DNA from: Stenotrophomonas sp. Marseille-Q4652
GTDB taxonomy: Bacteria; Pseudomonadota; Gammaproteobacteria; Xanthomonadales; Xanthomonadaceae
Direction: 5' to 3'
Assembly: GCF_916618915.1 (NCBI RefSeq)
Contig: NZ_CAKAKE010000001.1
Location: 2,525,001-2,589,000 of the forward strand
Length of the DNA stretch: 64,000 bases
Position numbers and translations under genes: made by a program. Below are positions 8,890 to 18,470 of the stretch, piece after piece (position 1 is the stretch's first letter; each line of letters opens with the position of its first letter). Under the pieces are notes generated by a model, which searched no databases, was not told the origin of the DNA, and was given only the letters and a program-made list of their open reading frames with translations.

Positions 8890-10040
8890 GGCGTGGGCCC
8901 CGGCTGCGGCAACGGCTTGCCCTTTGGCCACAGCAGCCACAGCTGGCCCTGTTGCTTCATGTGGCCGGCCAGGTCGCCGGCGGCGTCACCGGTACCCCAG
9001 AACAGGTCGGCGCGGATCTCGCCGACGATGGCGCCGCCGGTGTCCTGCGCGGCCACCGGGCGCACCAGTGGCGTGCCATCCGGGCGGGTGGTGGACAGCC
9101 ACAGCAGGCTGCCCAGCGGCACCACCGTGCGGTCCACGGCCACGCTGTAGCCAGCGGTGAGGGGCACGTTCAACGAACCGCGCGGGCCCTCGGGGCTGTC
9201 GGGCCTGCGCTCGAAGAACACGTAACTGGGGTTGCTGCGCAGAAGCTCCGGCACCCGCGCCGGATTGGCCCGGGCCCAGCCGCGGATCGCTTCCATGCTG
9301 ACCTGTTCCTGCGCCAGCTCACCCTGCTCCACCAGCCAGCGGCCAATGGCGCGGTAGGGATGGCCGTTCTGGTCGGCATAGGCCAGCCGCACCTGTTCGC
9401 CATTGTCCAGGCGCACGCGCCCGGAGCCCTGCACCTGCAGCAATTGCAGGTCCATCGGATCGGTCAGCCACGCCAGGATCGGCGCCTTGACGCCTTCTGC
9501 GGTGATGGTGGCCGCATCGGCATACGGCCTGAGCACGCGACCTTCCAGCCGGCCGCGCAGGCGCTTGCCCTTCAATTCCGGATGCACGCTCTCCAGATCC
9601 ACCACCACCAGGTCTTCGGGCACGCCGTACACCGGCACCTGCGCACGTGCGGTGCGTACCAGGCTGCCCGGGTAGATCGGCTCGTAGTAGCCGGTGATCA
9701 GGCCATGGGAACGGTTGCCGGCCGCACGCAGCGCGTGGACGTCCAGCTGTCCACGCAGGAAGCTGCGGACGGCGTTGGCCTCGCTCGCCACCGTGGCGGC
9801 GACGGCACAGGTATCGGCCCAGACCGGATCGCGTTGCAGCCGCGGGCAGGCGCTGCGCCATGCATCGAAGCCGGTCAGCAGGTCGGCGTCGGCCACCGCC
9901 GGCAACGACGCCCAGTCGACTTTCGAATAGCGCGTGGTCGTTGACGTGCCGGCACCGCCGCGCTCGGCCACGGTGCTGCAGCCGGCCAGCATTGCCGTGG
10001 CAAGGAACAGGCAGGCAATCGCCCGGGATCGGAATTTCAT
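8886..10040 (-). CDS. mltA: Membrane-bound lytic murein transglycosylase A
   Basis: A 384-residue lipoprotein (lipobox AMLAGC, Cys22) that cleaves glycan strands with formation of anhydromuramic acid. MltA landmarks are visible: GLITGYYEPIYPGS, the barrel motif ILAWLTDPMDLQLLQVQGSG, and the 3D-domain C-terminus with the catalytic Asp in VAAQDTGGAIVGEIRADLFW. ATG 10040 begins the signal peptide; the frame is open upstream but is not protein-like there. It heads a three-gene unit with overlapping or nearly abutting genes (small secreted protein, amidase). Confidence 0.93.
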   Translation of the reverse strand: MKFRSRAIACLFLATAMLAGCSTVAERGGAGTSTTTRYSKVDWASLPAVADADLLTGFDAWRSACPRLQRDPVWADTCAVAATVASEANAVRSFLRGQLDVHALRAAGNRSHGLITGYYEPIYPGSLVRTARAQVPVYGVPEDLVVVDLESVHPELKGKRLRGRLEGRVLRPYADAATITAEGVKAPILAWLTDPMDLQLLQVQGSGRVRLDNGEQVRLAYADQNGHPYRAIGRWLVEQGELAQEQVSMEAIRGWARANPARVPELLRSNPSYVFFERRPDSPEGPRGSLNVPLTAGYSVAVDRTVVPLGSLLWLSTTRPDGTPLVRPVAAQDTGGAIVGEIRADLFWGTGDAAGDLAGHMKQQGQLWLLWPKGKPLPQPGPTP

Positions 10041-10180
10041 GGACAGGCTCACGGCAAGGTCGCACGCAGACGGCCGGCAAGGATGCCATCGTGCGCTTGC
10101 CGGGTAGAAGAGAGGCGGCTGTGCAATGCGGCCACGCGCCACCAGGCCATGGATCGCCGGGCGCGTGCTGCAGATACACG

Positions 10181-10237
10181 ACCGGCGGCGCGAGGCCGCC
10201 GGTCGGTGTTGCTGTGTGTGCAGGAGCGGGCTCCTGC
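10181..10237 (-). terminator. Two hairpins downstream of amtB
   Basis: Reading away from the amtB stop (10246) there is an inverted repeat GCAGGAGC/GCTCCTGC (10220-10237), then a 9-bp stem ACCGGCGGC/GCCGCCGGT with a 5-nt loop (10181-10203). Neither is followed by a T-run. They are probably the end of the glnK-amtB transcript. Confidence 0.4.
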
Positions 10238-10245
10238 TGCCAGGC

Positions 10246-11685
10246 TCAGGCCTCGTAGGCCGATTCGCCGTGCGAGGTGATGTCCAGGCCCTGGCGCTCG
10301 GCGTCCTCGCTGACACGCAGGCCGAACACGGCCTTGACCAGCAGCAGGGCGACGATGGTGACCACGGCGCACCAGGCGATGGTGAAGCCGACGCTGACCA
10401 CCTGCACCCACACCTGGTGGCCGATGTCGAAGTCGGCCTCGCCGGTGCCGCCCAGCGACGGCGCGGTGAACACGCCGGTCAGGATCGCACCGACGATGCC
10501 ACCGACGCCGTGCACGCCGAACACGTCGGCGGTGTCATCGACCCTGAGCAGCTTCTTCAGGCCGGTGACGCCCCACACGCAGATCGCACCGGCGGCCAGG
10601 CCAATCACGATCGCGCCCAGCGGACCGACCGTGCCGCAGGCCGGGGTGATGCCGACCAGGCCGGCAACCGCACCGGAGGCGGCGCCCAGCGCGGACGGCT
10701 TGCCCTTGCTGATGGCCTCGACCAGGGTCCAGCCCACGACCGCCGCCGAGGTGGCCAGGATGGTGTTGATGAAGGCCAGCGCGGCGGTGCTGTTGGCGGC
10801 CGCGGCCGAACCGGCGTTGAAGCCGAACCAGCCGATCCACAGCAGCGAGGCACCGATGAAGGTGAACGGCACGTTGTGCGGCTTCAGCGCGTTCTGGCCA
10901 AAACCAATGCGCTTGCCGACGAAGTAGGCGCCGATCAGGCCGGCGACACCGGCGTTGATGTGCACCACGGTACCGCCGGCGAAGTCGACCGCACCCAGTT
11001 CGCCCAGGTAGCCGCCGCCCCACACGATGTGCGCCATCGGCAGGTAGCTGAAGGTGAACCACAGCACCGAGAACAGCAGCACCGCCTTGAACTTGATGCG
11101 CTCGGCGAAGGCGCCGACGATCAGCGCGGTGGTGATGGCGGCGAAGGTCGACTGGAAGGCGACGAACAGCAGCTCCGGGATGGTGCCGCTGAGGCTGTCG
11201 ATGGTGATGCCCTTCAGGAACGACTTCTCGGTGAACGAACCGAAGAACGCGTTGCTGTCGGTGAACACCACGCTGTAGCCGTAGAAGGCCCACAGCACGA
11301 TCACCACCGAGGCCACGACCAGCACCTGGCTGAGCACCGACAGCACGTTCTTGCTGCGCACCAGGCCGCCGTAGAACAGGGCCAGGCCGGGCACGATCAT
11401 CAGCAGCACCAGCAGGGTCGAGGTCAGCATCCAGGCGGTGTCGCCCGAATCCAGGCTGGCTTCTTCTTCGGCCGGCGCTTCTTCGGTGGCGGCGTTGGCC
11501 ACCGGCGACGGTGCATCGGCCACTTCAGCGACCGGGGCTTCGACCGCCTCGGCCACCGGCGGCGCGTCGGCCTGCTGCGCGTTGGCATCGGAGGCGAAGG
11601 CAAACGCCGCCATCGCGCTGAGCAGCATCATCAGGCACACGCCATGGAACCGGGCCTGCCACCCGGTGAAAATTCGAGTCTTCAT
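10246..11685 (-). CDS. amtB: Ammonium transporter AmtB
   Basis: A 479-residue Amt/Rh-family channel that conducts ammonium across the inner membrane. A cleavable signal sequence is followed by an Ala/Pro/Glu-rich periplasmic segment (about residues 32-75, with PVAEAVEAPVAEVADAP) and then 11 hydrophobic helices. Family features include DFAGGTVVHINAGVAGLIGA with the first pore His, GVHGVGGIVGAILTGVF with the second pore-region His, and the early TAWMLTSTLLVLLM helix. It sits 19 nt after glnK, the usual glnK-amtB pair in which PII blocks the channel. The acidic N-terminal extension is longer than in E. coli AmtB. Confidence 0.95.
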   Translation of the reverse strand: MKTRIFTGWQARFHGVCLMMLLSAMAAFAFASDANAQQADAPPVAEAVEAPVAEVADAPSPVANAATEEAPAEEEASLDSGDTAWMLTSTLLVLLMIVPGLALFYGGLVRSKNVLSVLSQVLVVASVVIVLWAFYGYSVVFTDSNAFFGSFTEKSFLKGITIDSLSGTIPELLFVAFQSTFAAITTALIVGAFAERIKFKAVLLFSVLWFTFSYLPMAHIVWGGGYLGELGAVDFAGGTVVHINAGVAGLIGAYFVGKRIGFGQNALKPHNVPFTFIGASLLWIGWFGFNAGSAAAANSTAALAFINTILATSAAVVGWTLVEAISKGKPSALGAASGAVAGLVGITPACGTVGPLGAIVIGLAAGAICVWGVTGLKKLLRVDDTADVFGVHGVGGIVGAILTGVFTAPSLGGTGEADFDIGHQVWVQVVSVGFTIAWCAVVTIVALLLVKAVFGLRVSEDAERQGLDITSHGESAYEA

Positions 11686-11704
11686 TGTGGGGCTCCGAGT
11701 GGGG

Positions 11705-12404
<700 letters not shown>

Positions 12405-13814
12405 TCAGGCGCTGTAGTACAGCTGGTATTCCAGCGGGTGCGTGGCAGCGCGGAACCTGGTCACTTCCTGCATCTTCAGCGCGATGTAGCCGTCGATGAA
12501 GTCGTCGCTCATCACGCCGCCGGCCTTGAGGAACTCGCGGTCCTTGTCCAGCGCTTCCAGCGCCTGGTCGAGCGAGGAGCAGACCTGCGGGATCAGCTTC
12601 TCTTCTTCCGGCGGCAGGTCGTACAGGTCCTTGTCGCTCGGTGCGCCCGGGTCGATCTGGTTACGGATGCCGTCCAGGCCGGCCATCATCAGCGCGGTGA
12701 AGGTCAGGTAGCCGGACTGGATCGGGTCCGGGAAGCGCATCTCGATGCGGCGCGCCTTCGGGTTGGTGACGAACGGGATGCGGCAGGACGCCGAACGGTT
12801 GCGGGCCGAGTAGGCCAGCATCACCGGCGCTTCGAAGCCCGGCACCAGGCGCTTGTAGGAGTTGGTACCGGCATTGGCGAAGGCGTTGATCGCCTTGGCG
12901 TGCTTGAAGATGCCGCCGATGTACCACAGCGCCAGCTGGCTGAGGCCGCCGTAGCCGTCACCGGAGAACAGGTTCTTGCCGTCCTTTGCCAGCGACTGGT
13001 GGACGTGCATGCCCGAACCGTTGTCACCGACGATCGGCTTGGGCATGAAGGTGGCGGTCTTGCCGTTGCGGTGGGCAACGTTCTTGACCACGTGCTTCAG
13101 GCGCAGCAGCTCGTCGGCCTTCTTGACCAGGGTGTTGAACTTGGCGCCGATCTCGCACTGGCCGGCGTTGGCCACTTCGTGGTGATGCACTTCGACGTCG
13201 ATGCCGACGGCGGCCAGGGTCTTGCACATCTCGGCGCGCAGGTCGTGCAGCGAGTCGGTCGGCGGGACCGGGAAGTAGCCGCCCTTGACGGCCGGACGGT
13301 AGCCGGAGTTGGCGCCGTCGAACTTGTCACCGGTCGACCAGGCCGCTTCTTCGGAATTGATCTTGAAGAAGGTGTTGCCCATGTCGTTGGCGAAACGGAC
13401 CGAATCGAAGATGAAGAATTCCGGCTCCGGACCGAAGAAGGCCAGCTCGGCGATGCCGGAGGACTTCAGGAAGGCTTCGGCGCGCTTGGCGATGCCGCGC
13501 GGGCAGCGGCCGTAGGACTGCATGGTGGCCGGGTCGAGCACGTCGCAGGTCAGCACCAGGGTCGGATCGGCGTAGAACGGGTCGACGTAGGCGGTGTCGG
13601 CATCGGGCATCAGCACCATGTCCGACTCGTTGATGCCCTTCCAGCCGGCGATCGAGCTGCCGTCGAACATCTTGCCTTCCTCGAACAGCGCCGGCTCGAC
13701 GATCGAGGCCGGGAAGGTGACGTGCTGTTCGATGCCACGCATATCCACGAAACGCAGATCGACGAATTCGATCTGGTTGTCCTTGATCAGCTTCTCAACG
13801 TTTTCCAGGGACAT
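12405..13814 (-). CDS. glnA: Glutamine synthetase, type I
   Basis: A 469-residue enzyme that makes glutamine from glutamate, ammonia and ATP; it forms dodecamers. GSI signatures are visible: [13 protein letters not shown] near residue 47, PEPEFFIFD, the ATP-binding [17 protein letters not shown], and [19 protein letters not shown] near residue 397 contains the tyrosine adenylylated in the GSI-beta subclass. ATG 13814 begins [10 protein letters not shown], the normal N-terminus. Upstream are a near-consensus sigma-54 promoter and two NtrC sites, so expression should rise on nitrogen limitation. Confidence 0.97.
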   Translation of the reverse strand: MSLENVEKLIKDNQIEFVDLRFVDMRGIEQHVTFPASIVEPALFEEGKMFDGSSIAGWKGINESDMVLMPDADTAYVDPFYADPTLVLTCDVLDPATMQSYGRCPRGIAKRAEAFLKSSGIAELAFFGPEPEFFIFDSVRFANDMGNTFFKINSEEAAWSTGDKFDGANSGYRPAVKGGYFPVPPTDSLHDLRAEMCKTLAAVGIDVEVHHHEVANAGQCEIGAKFNTLVKKADELLRLKHVVKNVAHRNGKTATFMPKPIVGDNGSGMHVHQSLAKDGKNLFSGDGYGGLSQLALWYIGGIFKHAKAINAFANAGTNSYKRLVPGFEAPVMLAYSARNRSASCRIPFVTNPKARRIEMRFPDPIQSGYLTFTALMMAGLDGIRNQIDPGAPSDKDLYDLPPEEEKLIPQVCSSLDQALEALDKDREFLKAGGVMSDDFIDGYIALKMQEVTRFRAATHPLEYQLYYSA

Positions 13815-13854
13815 CGGTTGAAACCTCGGGTGATGAATTTCGTGATGGGTGATC

Positions 13855-13869
13855 GCAAACCCCGTGCCA
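13855..13869 (-). promoter_or_regulatory. Sigma-54 (RpoN) promoter of glnA
   Basis: Read leftward the sequence is TGGCACGGGGTTTGC: a -24 TGGCACG and -12 TTGC with the required 10 nt between GG and GC. Transcription would start near 13843, about 30 nt before the glnA ATG. Together with two upstream NtrC palindromes this is a textbook NtrC-dependent arrangement. Confidence 0.9.
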
Positions 13870-13931
13870 ACTTTTCTCTCTTCACAAGTCCTTGATTTTG
13901 ATGACGGCCGACGGGAATCACCAAAGCAGTT

Positions 13932-13948
13932 CGCACCGGATTGGTGCA
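13932..13948 (-). promoter_or_regulatory. NtrC-binding site I (glnA enhancer)
   Basis: CGCACCGGATTGGTGCA keeps both GCACC and GGTGC arms of the NtrC consensus. Its centre is about 97 bp upstream of the predicted glnA start, close to the -108 site of E. coli glnA. Confidence 0.85.
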
Positions 13949-13960
13949 AAAGCTAAGCAC

Positions 13961-13977
13961 TGCACCAATATGGTGCG
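13961..13977 (-). promoter_or_regulatory. NtrC-binding site II (glnA enhancer)
   Basis: TGCACCAATATGGTGCG is a near-perfect NtrC palindrome centred 29 bp (about three helical turns) from site I, which suits cooperative dimer binding. It lies 48 bp before the divergent uppP start and could also affect that gene. Confidence 0.87.
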
Positions 13978-14025
13978 GTGATGTGATGGCGTATGCTTCC
14001 GCAGCCCTTTCCAAGTCGCTTCCCG

Positions 14026-14820
14026 ATGTCCGACCTGTTTTCCGCCCTGCTGCTGGGCATCCTTGAAGGCCTCACCGAATTCCTGCCGATCTCCAGCACC
14101 GGGCATCTGCTGATCGCCCAGCACTGGCTGGGCTCTCGCTCGGACTTCTTCAACATCGTGGTCCAGGCCGGCGCGATCCTGGCCATCACCCTGGTGTTCC
14201 GGCAGCGCCTGTGGGCGCTGGCCACCGGCCTGCACCAGCGCGAGAACCGCGATTACGTGCTCAAGCTCGGCGTCGCCTTCCTGGTCACCGCGGTGGTCGG
14301 CCTGCCGGTGCGCCTGGCTGGCTGGGAACTGCCGGAAACGGTGACCCCGGTCGCATGGGCGCTGATCATCGGCGGCATCTGGATGATCCTGGTCGAGGCC
14401 TACACTGCGCGCCTGCCCGAACGCGACCAGGTGACGTGGACGGTAGCCATCGGCGTGGGCCTGGCGCAGGTGCTGGCCGGCGTGTTTCCCGGCACCTCGC
14501 GATCGGCCGCGGCGATCTTCCTGGCCATGCTGCTGGGCCTGAGCCGGCGTGCGGCGGCGACCGAGTTCGTGTTCCTGGTCGGCATTCCGACCATGTTTGC
14601 CGCCAGCGCCTATGCCTTCCTGGAACTGGCCAAGGACGGTGGGCTGGCCAGCGAGGCCTGGGACCAGGTCGGCATCGCCTTCGTTGCCGCGGTGGTGACC
14701 GGCTTTGCGGTGGTGCGCTGGCTGCTGGGCTACGTCAAGAAGCACCGTTACACGGTCTTCGCGGCCTATCGCCTGGTATTGGGCGCAGTGTTGCTGCTGT
14801 GGTTGCCTGCCGGCCAGTGA
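14026..14820 (+). CDS. uppP: Undecaprenyl-diphosphatase UppP (BacA)
   Basis: A 264-residue integral membrane phosphatase that recycles the undecaprenyl carrier for cell-wall synthesis; overproduction gives bacitracin resistance. The first motif EGLTEFLPISSTGHL is at residues 14-28 and the second, PGTSRSAAAIFLAMLLGLSR, near residues 163-182; both carry the catalytic Glu, Ser and Arg residues of the family. At least seven hydrophobic helices are visible. ATG 14026 gives the canonical short N-terminus MSDLFSALLLGILEG. The gene is divergent from glnA. Confidence 0.95.
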   Translation: MSDLFSALLLGILEGLTEFLPISSTGHLLIAQHWLGSRSDFFNIVVQAGAILAITLVFRQRLWALATGLHQRENRDYVLKLGVAFLVTAVVGLPVRLAGWELPETVTPVAWALIIGGIWMILVEAYTARLPERDQVTWTVAIGVGLAQVLAGVFPGTSRSAAAIFLAMLLGLSRRAAATEFVFLVGIPTMFAASAYAFLELAKDGGLASEAWDQVGIAFVAAVVTGFAVVRWLLGYVKKHRYTVFAAYRLVLGAVLLLWLPAGQ

Positions 14821-14870
14821 GCCCGGGGCGGTGCCACGGATGGCGCGCCACGGTCACCAAGGAGAGAACG

Positions 14871-15677
14871 ATGAAGCGTGTACTGCTGCTGGCCCTGTTC
14901 CTGCCGCTGCTGCCGGCGTGCAGCAGGTCCCCGGCCGCCGATGGCGAGGCCGCGCCCAGCGCCGGTTCGCCCGAAGCCGCGGCGGCCACGCTGGACCACG
15001 GCGTGCTGCATGCCAACCACTGGCGGCTGGACCATGCCAGTGATCGGCTGGGCATGCGCATCGACGCGCTGGTGTTGCGCCCGAAGCAGCCGGTGACGCT
15101 GGATTTCGATGACGACCAGGTGCGCATCAGCAACACCTGCAACGCGATGAGTGGCCCGTACCGGATCGAGGGCGACGTGCTGATGATCGGGCCGCTGGCC
15201 GCGACCCGGCGCCTGTGCGCCGACAGCGGGCTGATGAAGCTGGACGGCATGCTGGCGGCCAGGCTGCAGCAGCCGCTGCAGGTGGAAGCGCTCGATGCCG
15301 GGGCGATGAAGCTGCTTACCGCCGACGGCGATCTTCTCGAGTTTGTCGGCGAGCCCACCGCGCAGACCCGTTATGGTGGGCCGGGCGAGACCCTGTTCCT
15401 GGAAGTGGCGGCGCAGACGCAGCCGTGCAGCAGCGGCGCAATGGCCGATGCGCAGTGCCTGCAGGTGCGGCAGCTGCGCTATGACGGAAACGGGTTGCGC
15501 CAGGGCGAGCCCGGCGCGTTCGGCCATTTCCATGGCCGCATCGAGGGCTATACCCACCAGCCCGGCACCCGCCAGGTGCTGCGCGTGCAGCGTTTCGAGG
15601 TGGCCGACCCGCCGGCCGATGGCCCCAGCCAGGCGTGGGTGCTCGATACCGTGGTCGAATCGGAAACCGCCGGCTGA
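14871..15677 (+). CDS. META-domain lipoprotein with C-terminal DUF4377-like domain
   Basis: A 268-residue lipoprotein with signal peptide and lipobox LLPAC (Cys17). Residues about 45-155 form a META/HslJ domain, recognised by NTCNAMSGPYRIEGDVLMIG and the following ATRRLCAD. Residues about 165-265 look like DUF4377: LFLEVAAQTQPC, CLQVRQLRYD and FHGRIEGYTHQPGTRQVLRV. Such proteins sit at the outer membrane and are linked to envelope stress and heat-shock-related phenotypes; the molecular role is unknown. AAGGAGAG lies 6 nt before the ATG. Confidence 0.85.
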   Translation: MKRVLLLALFLPLLPACSRSPAADGEAAPSAGSPEAAAATLDHGVLHANHWRLDHASDRLGMRIDALVLRPKQPVTLDFDDDQVRISNTCNAMSGPYRIEGDVLMIGPLAATRRLCADSGLMKLDGMLAARLQQPLQVEALDAGAMKLLTADGDLLEFVGEPTAQTRYGGPGETLFLEVAAQTQPCSSGAMADAQCLQVRQLRYDGNGLRQGEPGAFGHFHGRIEGYTHQPGTRQVLRVQRFEVADPPADGPSQAWVLDTVVESETAG

Positions 15678-15678
15678 A

Positions 15679-15703
15679 GGCCACTGCGCCGTGCGCAGTG
15701 GCC
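15679..15703. terminator. Bidirectional hairpin between convergent genes
   Basis: An 11-bp perfect stem GGCCACTGCGC / GCGCAGTGGCC with a 3-nt loop begins immediately after the META lipoprotein stop and lies 8 nt before the PEBP stop. No T-run is present. Confidence 0.55.
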
Positions 15704-15710
15704 GTGGCGC

Positions 15711-16322
15711 TTACTTCAGGTCCGGATTCAACGTGTAGGTGCCATGCAGCGCGGCCTCAGCCAGCACATGGCCCTGCATCGCCCGCTGCACATCGGCGGC
15801 GGTGAAGGCCTCCGGCAGCGACAGGGCTGGCACGTCGAGCGCGAACACGCGGAAGAAGTAGCGGTGCATGCGCTCGTCGTTGAACGGCGGATACGGGCCG
15901 TCGTAACCCAGGTACTGGCCGGCCATGTCGGCGTTGCCGGCAAACCAGCCGGTGTAGTCGTTCACGCCCTGGCGTGCACCGGCCGGCCCTGCCGGCTGCT
16001 GCTTGCCGCGGGCAGTGAAGCCGTCGCTGCAGCTGCCGGCAGCGATCTCGCCGACGCTGGCCGGGATGTCGACCATCACCCAGTGCACGAAGTCGCAACG
16101 CGGCTGGTCGGCCGGGATGCGCACGTCCTCACGGCCGACCAGTTCCGGCACGGTCGGCACGTCCGGATCCACGCACAGCAGCACGAACGAAGCCGTACCC
16201 CCGGGCACCTCCGACCACGCCAGCTGCGGGTTGCGGTTGCCGGCAAAGCCATTGGCATCGCCGGCGGCAAATTCGGCCGGGATCGGCTGGCCGTTGTCGA
16301 AACTCGTGCTCGTCAGCTTCAT
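15711..16322 (-). CDS. YbhB/YbcL-type phosphatidylethanolamine-binding protein
   Basis: A 203-residue PEBP/Raf-kinase-inhibitor-like protein. It opens MKLTSTSFDNGQPIPAEFA and NPQLAWSEVPGGTASFVLLC, which are family hallmarks, followed by the ligand-pocket pieces DPDVP, FVHWVMVDIP and YDGPYPPFNDERMHRYFFRVFAL. No signal peptide is visible, so it is probably cytosolic. The physiological ligand of bacterial members is unknown. It lies 15 bp after the TPR-sulfotransferase gene in the same direction and may share its transcript. Confidence 0.88.
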   Translation of the reverse strand: MKLTSTSFDNGQPIPAEFAAGDANGFAGNRNPQLAWSEVPGGTASFVLLCVDPDVPTVPELVGREDVRIPADQPRCDFVHWVMVDIPASVGEIAAGSCSDGFTARGKQQPAGPAGARQGVNDYTGWFAGNADMAGQYLGYDGPYPPFNDERMHRYFFRVFALDVPALSLPEAFTAADVQRAMQGHVLAEAALHGTYTLNPDLK

Positions 16323-16337
16323 CGCATCCTCCTGTGA

Positions 16338-18413
16338 TCAGGCTTCGGGATAACCCAGGCGCACCGCCACCGGCGTGAGCAGGGCAAAGGCCGGGGCCAG
16401 CACGTCGGCGTACTTGCGCCAGTGGCCGCCCTCGATGGTGGTCGGGCCGAGGCTGCGCAACTGCGGGAACGGCAGGTTGAACGCGTGCTGCATCAGCTCG
16501 GCCATGGTCCGGGGATCATTGGCCGCATCGTCGATGCGCAGCAGCATGCTCGGGTACAGGTCCTGCTCGTGCAGGATCGCCACCTGCACCATCACCCGCG
16601 CCAGCCACTCGGCCGCCTGCTGCACCGAGGTCAGCGCCAACGGCGCCGGGGCCCCCAGGGCCAGCCACTCGATCAGCATGTCGCGCGGGTCGCGCAGCAC
16701 GACCACCAGGCGCGCCTCGGGCAGCTGCGGACGCAGCGCCCACAGCAGCGCGTTGTCCCACCACAGCAGCCAGTCGACGATGTTGCCGTCCTGGATGCCG
16801 CGGGCCGGCAACTGGTCACGCCACTGCTGCACCAGCTCGGCCGGATCGAGTTCGTCGGTGGCCAGGCGCTGCAGCGTCTTGTAGTTCTGGAACGGGTCGT
16901 CGGGTGGATTGCCGGCAAAGCGGTCGCCGCGCACGGCCTGGCTGCGCGCGGCCATCATCTGCACCACGCGCTCCACGCCCGAGCCCGGCGCGCCCCAGAT
17001 GAAAAGCGGACGTGCGGTGCGGGACCCGTCGATCGGCGCCAGCTCCGGCCAGCTGGCCGGCGAGCGCGCCTGCGGCGGCAGCGGCAGGCGGTTGGGCGCC
17101 AGATCGTTGTGCAGCGCGACCCAGGTGGCGATGGCGCCGGCGTAATCGCCGGCCCGCTCCTGCACGGCGCCCAGCCACGAACGCAGCGGTGCGTTGTTCT
17201 CCGGCGGGGCCTTGTCCACGATCGCCTGCACGTGCGCCACCGCGGCGGCCGGGTCACGCTCGAGCAGGGCCTGGACGATGCGCTGCTCGGCCGAGATACG
17301 GCCCGGCTCCAGCGCGATGATGCGGCGCGCGGTGGCTTCGGCGGCAGCCGGGTCCTTGCGCATGTCGCTGATGCGCATCAGCGCTTCCAGTGCCGGCAGG
17401 TGTTCCGGCATCGCCCCGGTCCAGCGTTCGACCACCGCCAGCGCGGCGTCGCTGCCGACCGGCTCGATCGCCAGCCGTGCCAGCCACAGCGCGTGCAGGC
17501 CCGGGTTGCGCTCGAGCTGCTCGTCCACGGTCTGGCGTGCTTCGTCTTCGGTACCCAGGCGCTGCCACGCCACCAGCAGCGCCTGCAGGGTGCGCTGGTC
17601 ATCGGGAGCCACGGCCAGCACCTGGCGCAGGTGCGCGACGGCCTCGGCCGGACGGCCGGCTTCCAGGTGGGCCTCCCCGGCCAGCCGGCGCATCGCCGGG
17701 ACATCGCCGCCGGGCAGCGCCAGCACGCGTTCCATCGCCTCGGCGGCGGCATCGGGCTGGCCCTGGCGGAACGACAGCTGGGCGATCAGCGCCCACAGCG
17801 CCGGGGTGGCAGCCACCGGGGCCACTTCCATCACGCGGCGGAAGGCATGTTCGGCAAAGGCCAGATGGTCCTTGGCCAGATAGGCCAGGCCGACGGCGTA
17901 GAGCACGCGCGGGTCATCGGGCAGCTGCGCGCTGGCCGCCGACAGCAGGCCCAGTGAACGATCGACGTCACCGCGACGCAGCGCGACCAGACCATCGACC
18001 AGGGCCAGCTGCACGTGGTCCGGCTCCAGCCGCGAGGCCACGCGGCTGACGCGCTCGGCTTCGTCCAGGTCGCCCTTGGCCAGCGCCAGGTGGGCCTGCA
18101 TCACGTAGGCGTTGAACTGGTTGGGATCCAGCTCGGTGGTGCGCGCCAGTTCGGTGCCGGCGTCCTGCAGCTGGCGGGTGGCCAACAGCAGGCCGGCGCG
18201 CTGCAGGTGCAGGTCGGCATCTTCCGGGGCCAGCGACAGGGCCTGGTCCAGCGCGGCCAGCGATTCGGCGTTGTGCCCCTGCTGCTGCAGGGCCAGCGCC
18301 AGCCAGCGGTGCGCCTGGGACTGCTTCGGCTCGGCCTCCACCCACTGCCGCGCCAGGGCGGTGGCTTCGTCGGCGGCGTTGCGGCGCAGGGCTTCGATGA
18401 TCTTGTCTTGCAT
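16338..18413 (-). CDS. TPR-repeat protein fused to a sulfotransferase-like domain
   Basis: A 691-residue protein. Residues about 1-430 are a run of tetratricopeptide repeats (for example HRWLALALQQQGHNAESLAA and DPRVLYAVGLAYLAKDHLAF). Residues about 460-690 resemble a PAPS-dependent sulfotransferase: LFIWGAPGSGVERVVQMM matches the 5'-phosphosulfate loop, and LVVVLRDPRDMLIEWL matches the 3'-phosphate motif. TPR-sulfotransferase fusions are common in proteobacteria, but acceptors are mostly unknown, and some lack sulfotransferase activity. ATG 18413 begins MQDKIIEALRRN. A TACAAT element lies about 28 nt upstream. Confidence 0.85.
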   Translation of the reverse strand: MQDKIIEALRRNAADEATALARQWVEAEPKQSQAHRWLALALQQQGHNAESLAALDQALSLAPEDADLHLQRAGLLLATRQLQDAGTELARTTELDPNQFNAYVMQAHLALAKGDLDEAERVSRVASRLEPDHVQLALVDGLVALRRGDVDRSLGLLSAASAQLPDDPRVLYAVGLAYLAKDHLAFAEHAFRRVMEVAPVAATPALWALIAQLSFRQGQPDAAAEAMERVLALPGGDVPAMRRLAGEAHLEAGRPAEAVAHLRQVLAVAPDDQRTLQALLVAWQRLGTEDEARQTVDEQLERNPGLHALWLARLAIEPVGSDAALAVVERWTGAMPEHLPALEALMRISDMRKDPAAAEATARRIIALEPGRISAEQRIVQALLERDPAAAVAHVQAIVDKAPPENNAPLRSWLGAVQERAGDYAGAIATWVALHNDLAPNRLPLPPQARSPASWPELAPIDGSRTARPLFIWGAPGSGVERVVQMMAARSQAVRGDRFAGNPPDDPFQNYKTLQRLATDELDPAELVQQWRDQLPARGIQDGNIVDWLLWWDNALLWALRPQLPEARLVVVLRDPRDMLIEWLALGAPAPLALTSVQQAAEWLARVMVQVAILHEQDLYPSMLLRIDDAANDPRTMAELMQHAFNLPFPQLRSLGPTTIEGGHWRKYADVLAPAFALLTPVAVRLGYPEA

Positions 18414-18440
18414 GGCGGTCCGGCTTCGGGGCAAACCCGC

Positions 18441-18446
18441 ATTGTA
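18441..18446 (-). promoter_or_regulatory. Possible -10 element for the TPR-sulfotransferase gene
   Basis: Read leftward, GCTACAATG lies 28-33 nt before the start codon. The same GCTACAAT string precedes the indolepyruvate oxidoreductase gene at 30130. No good -35 hexamer is seen, so this is tentative. Confidence 0.35.
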
Positions 18447-18470
18447 GCGGGCAACGCCAGCCCCGCCGGG

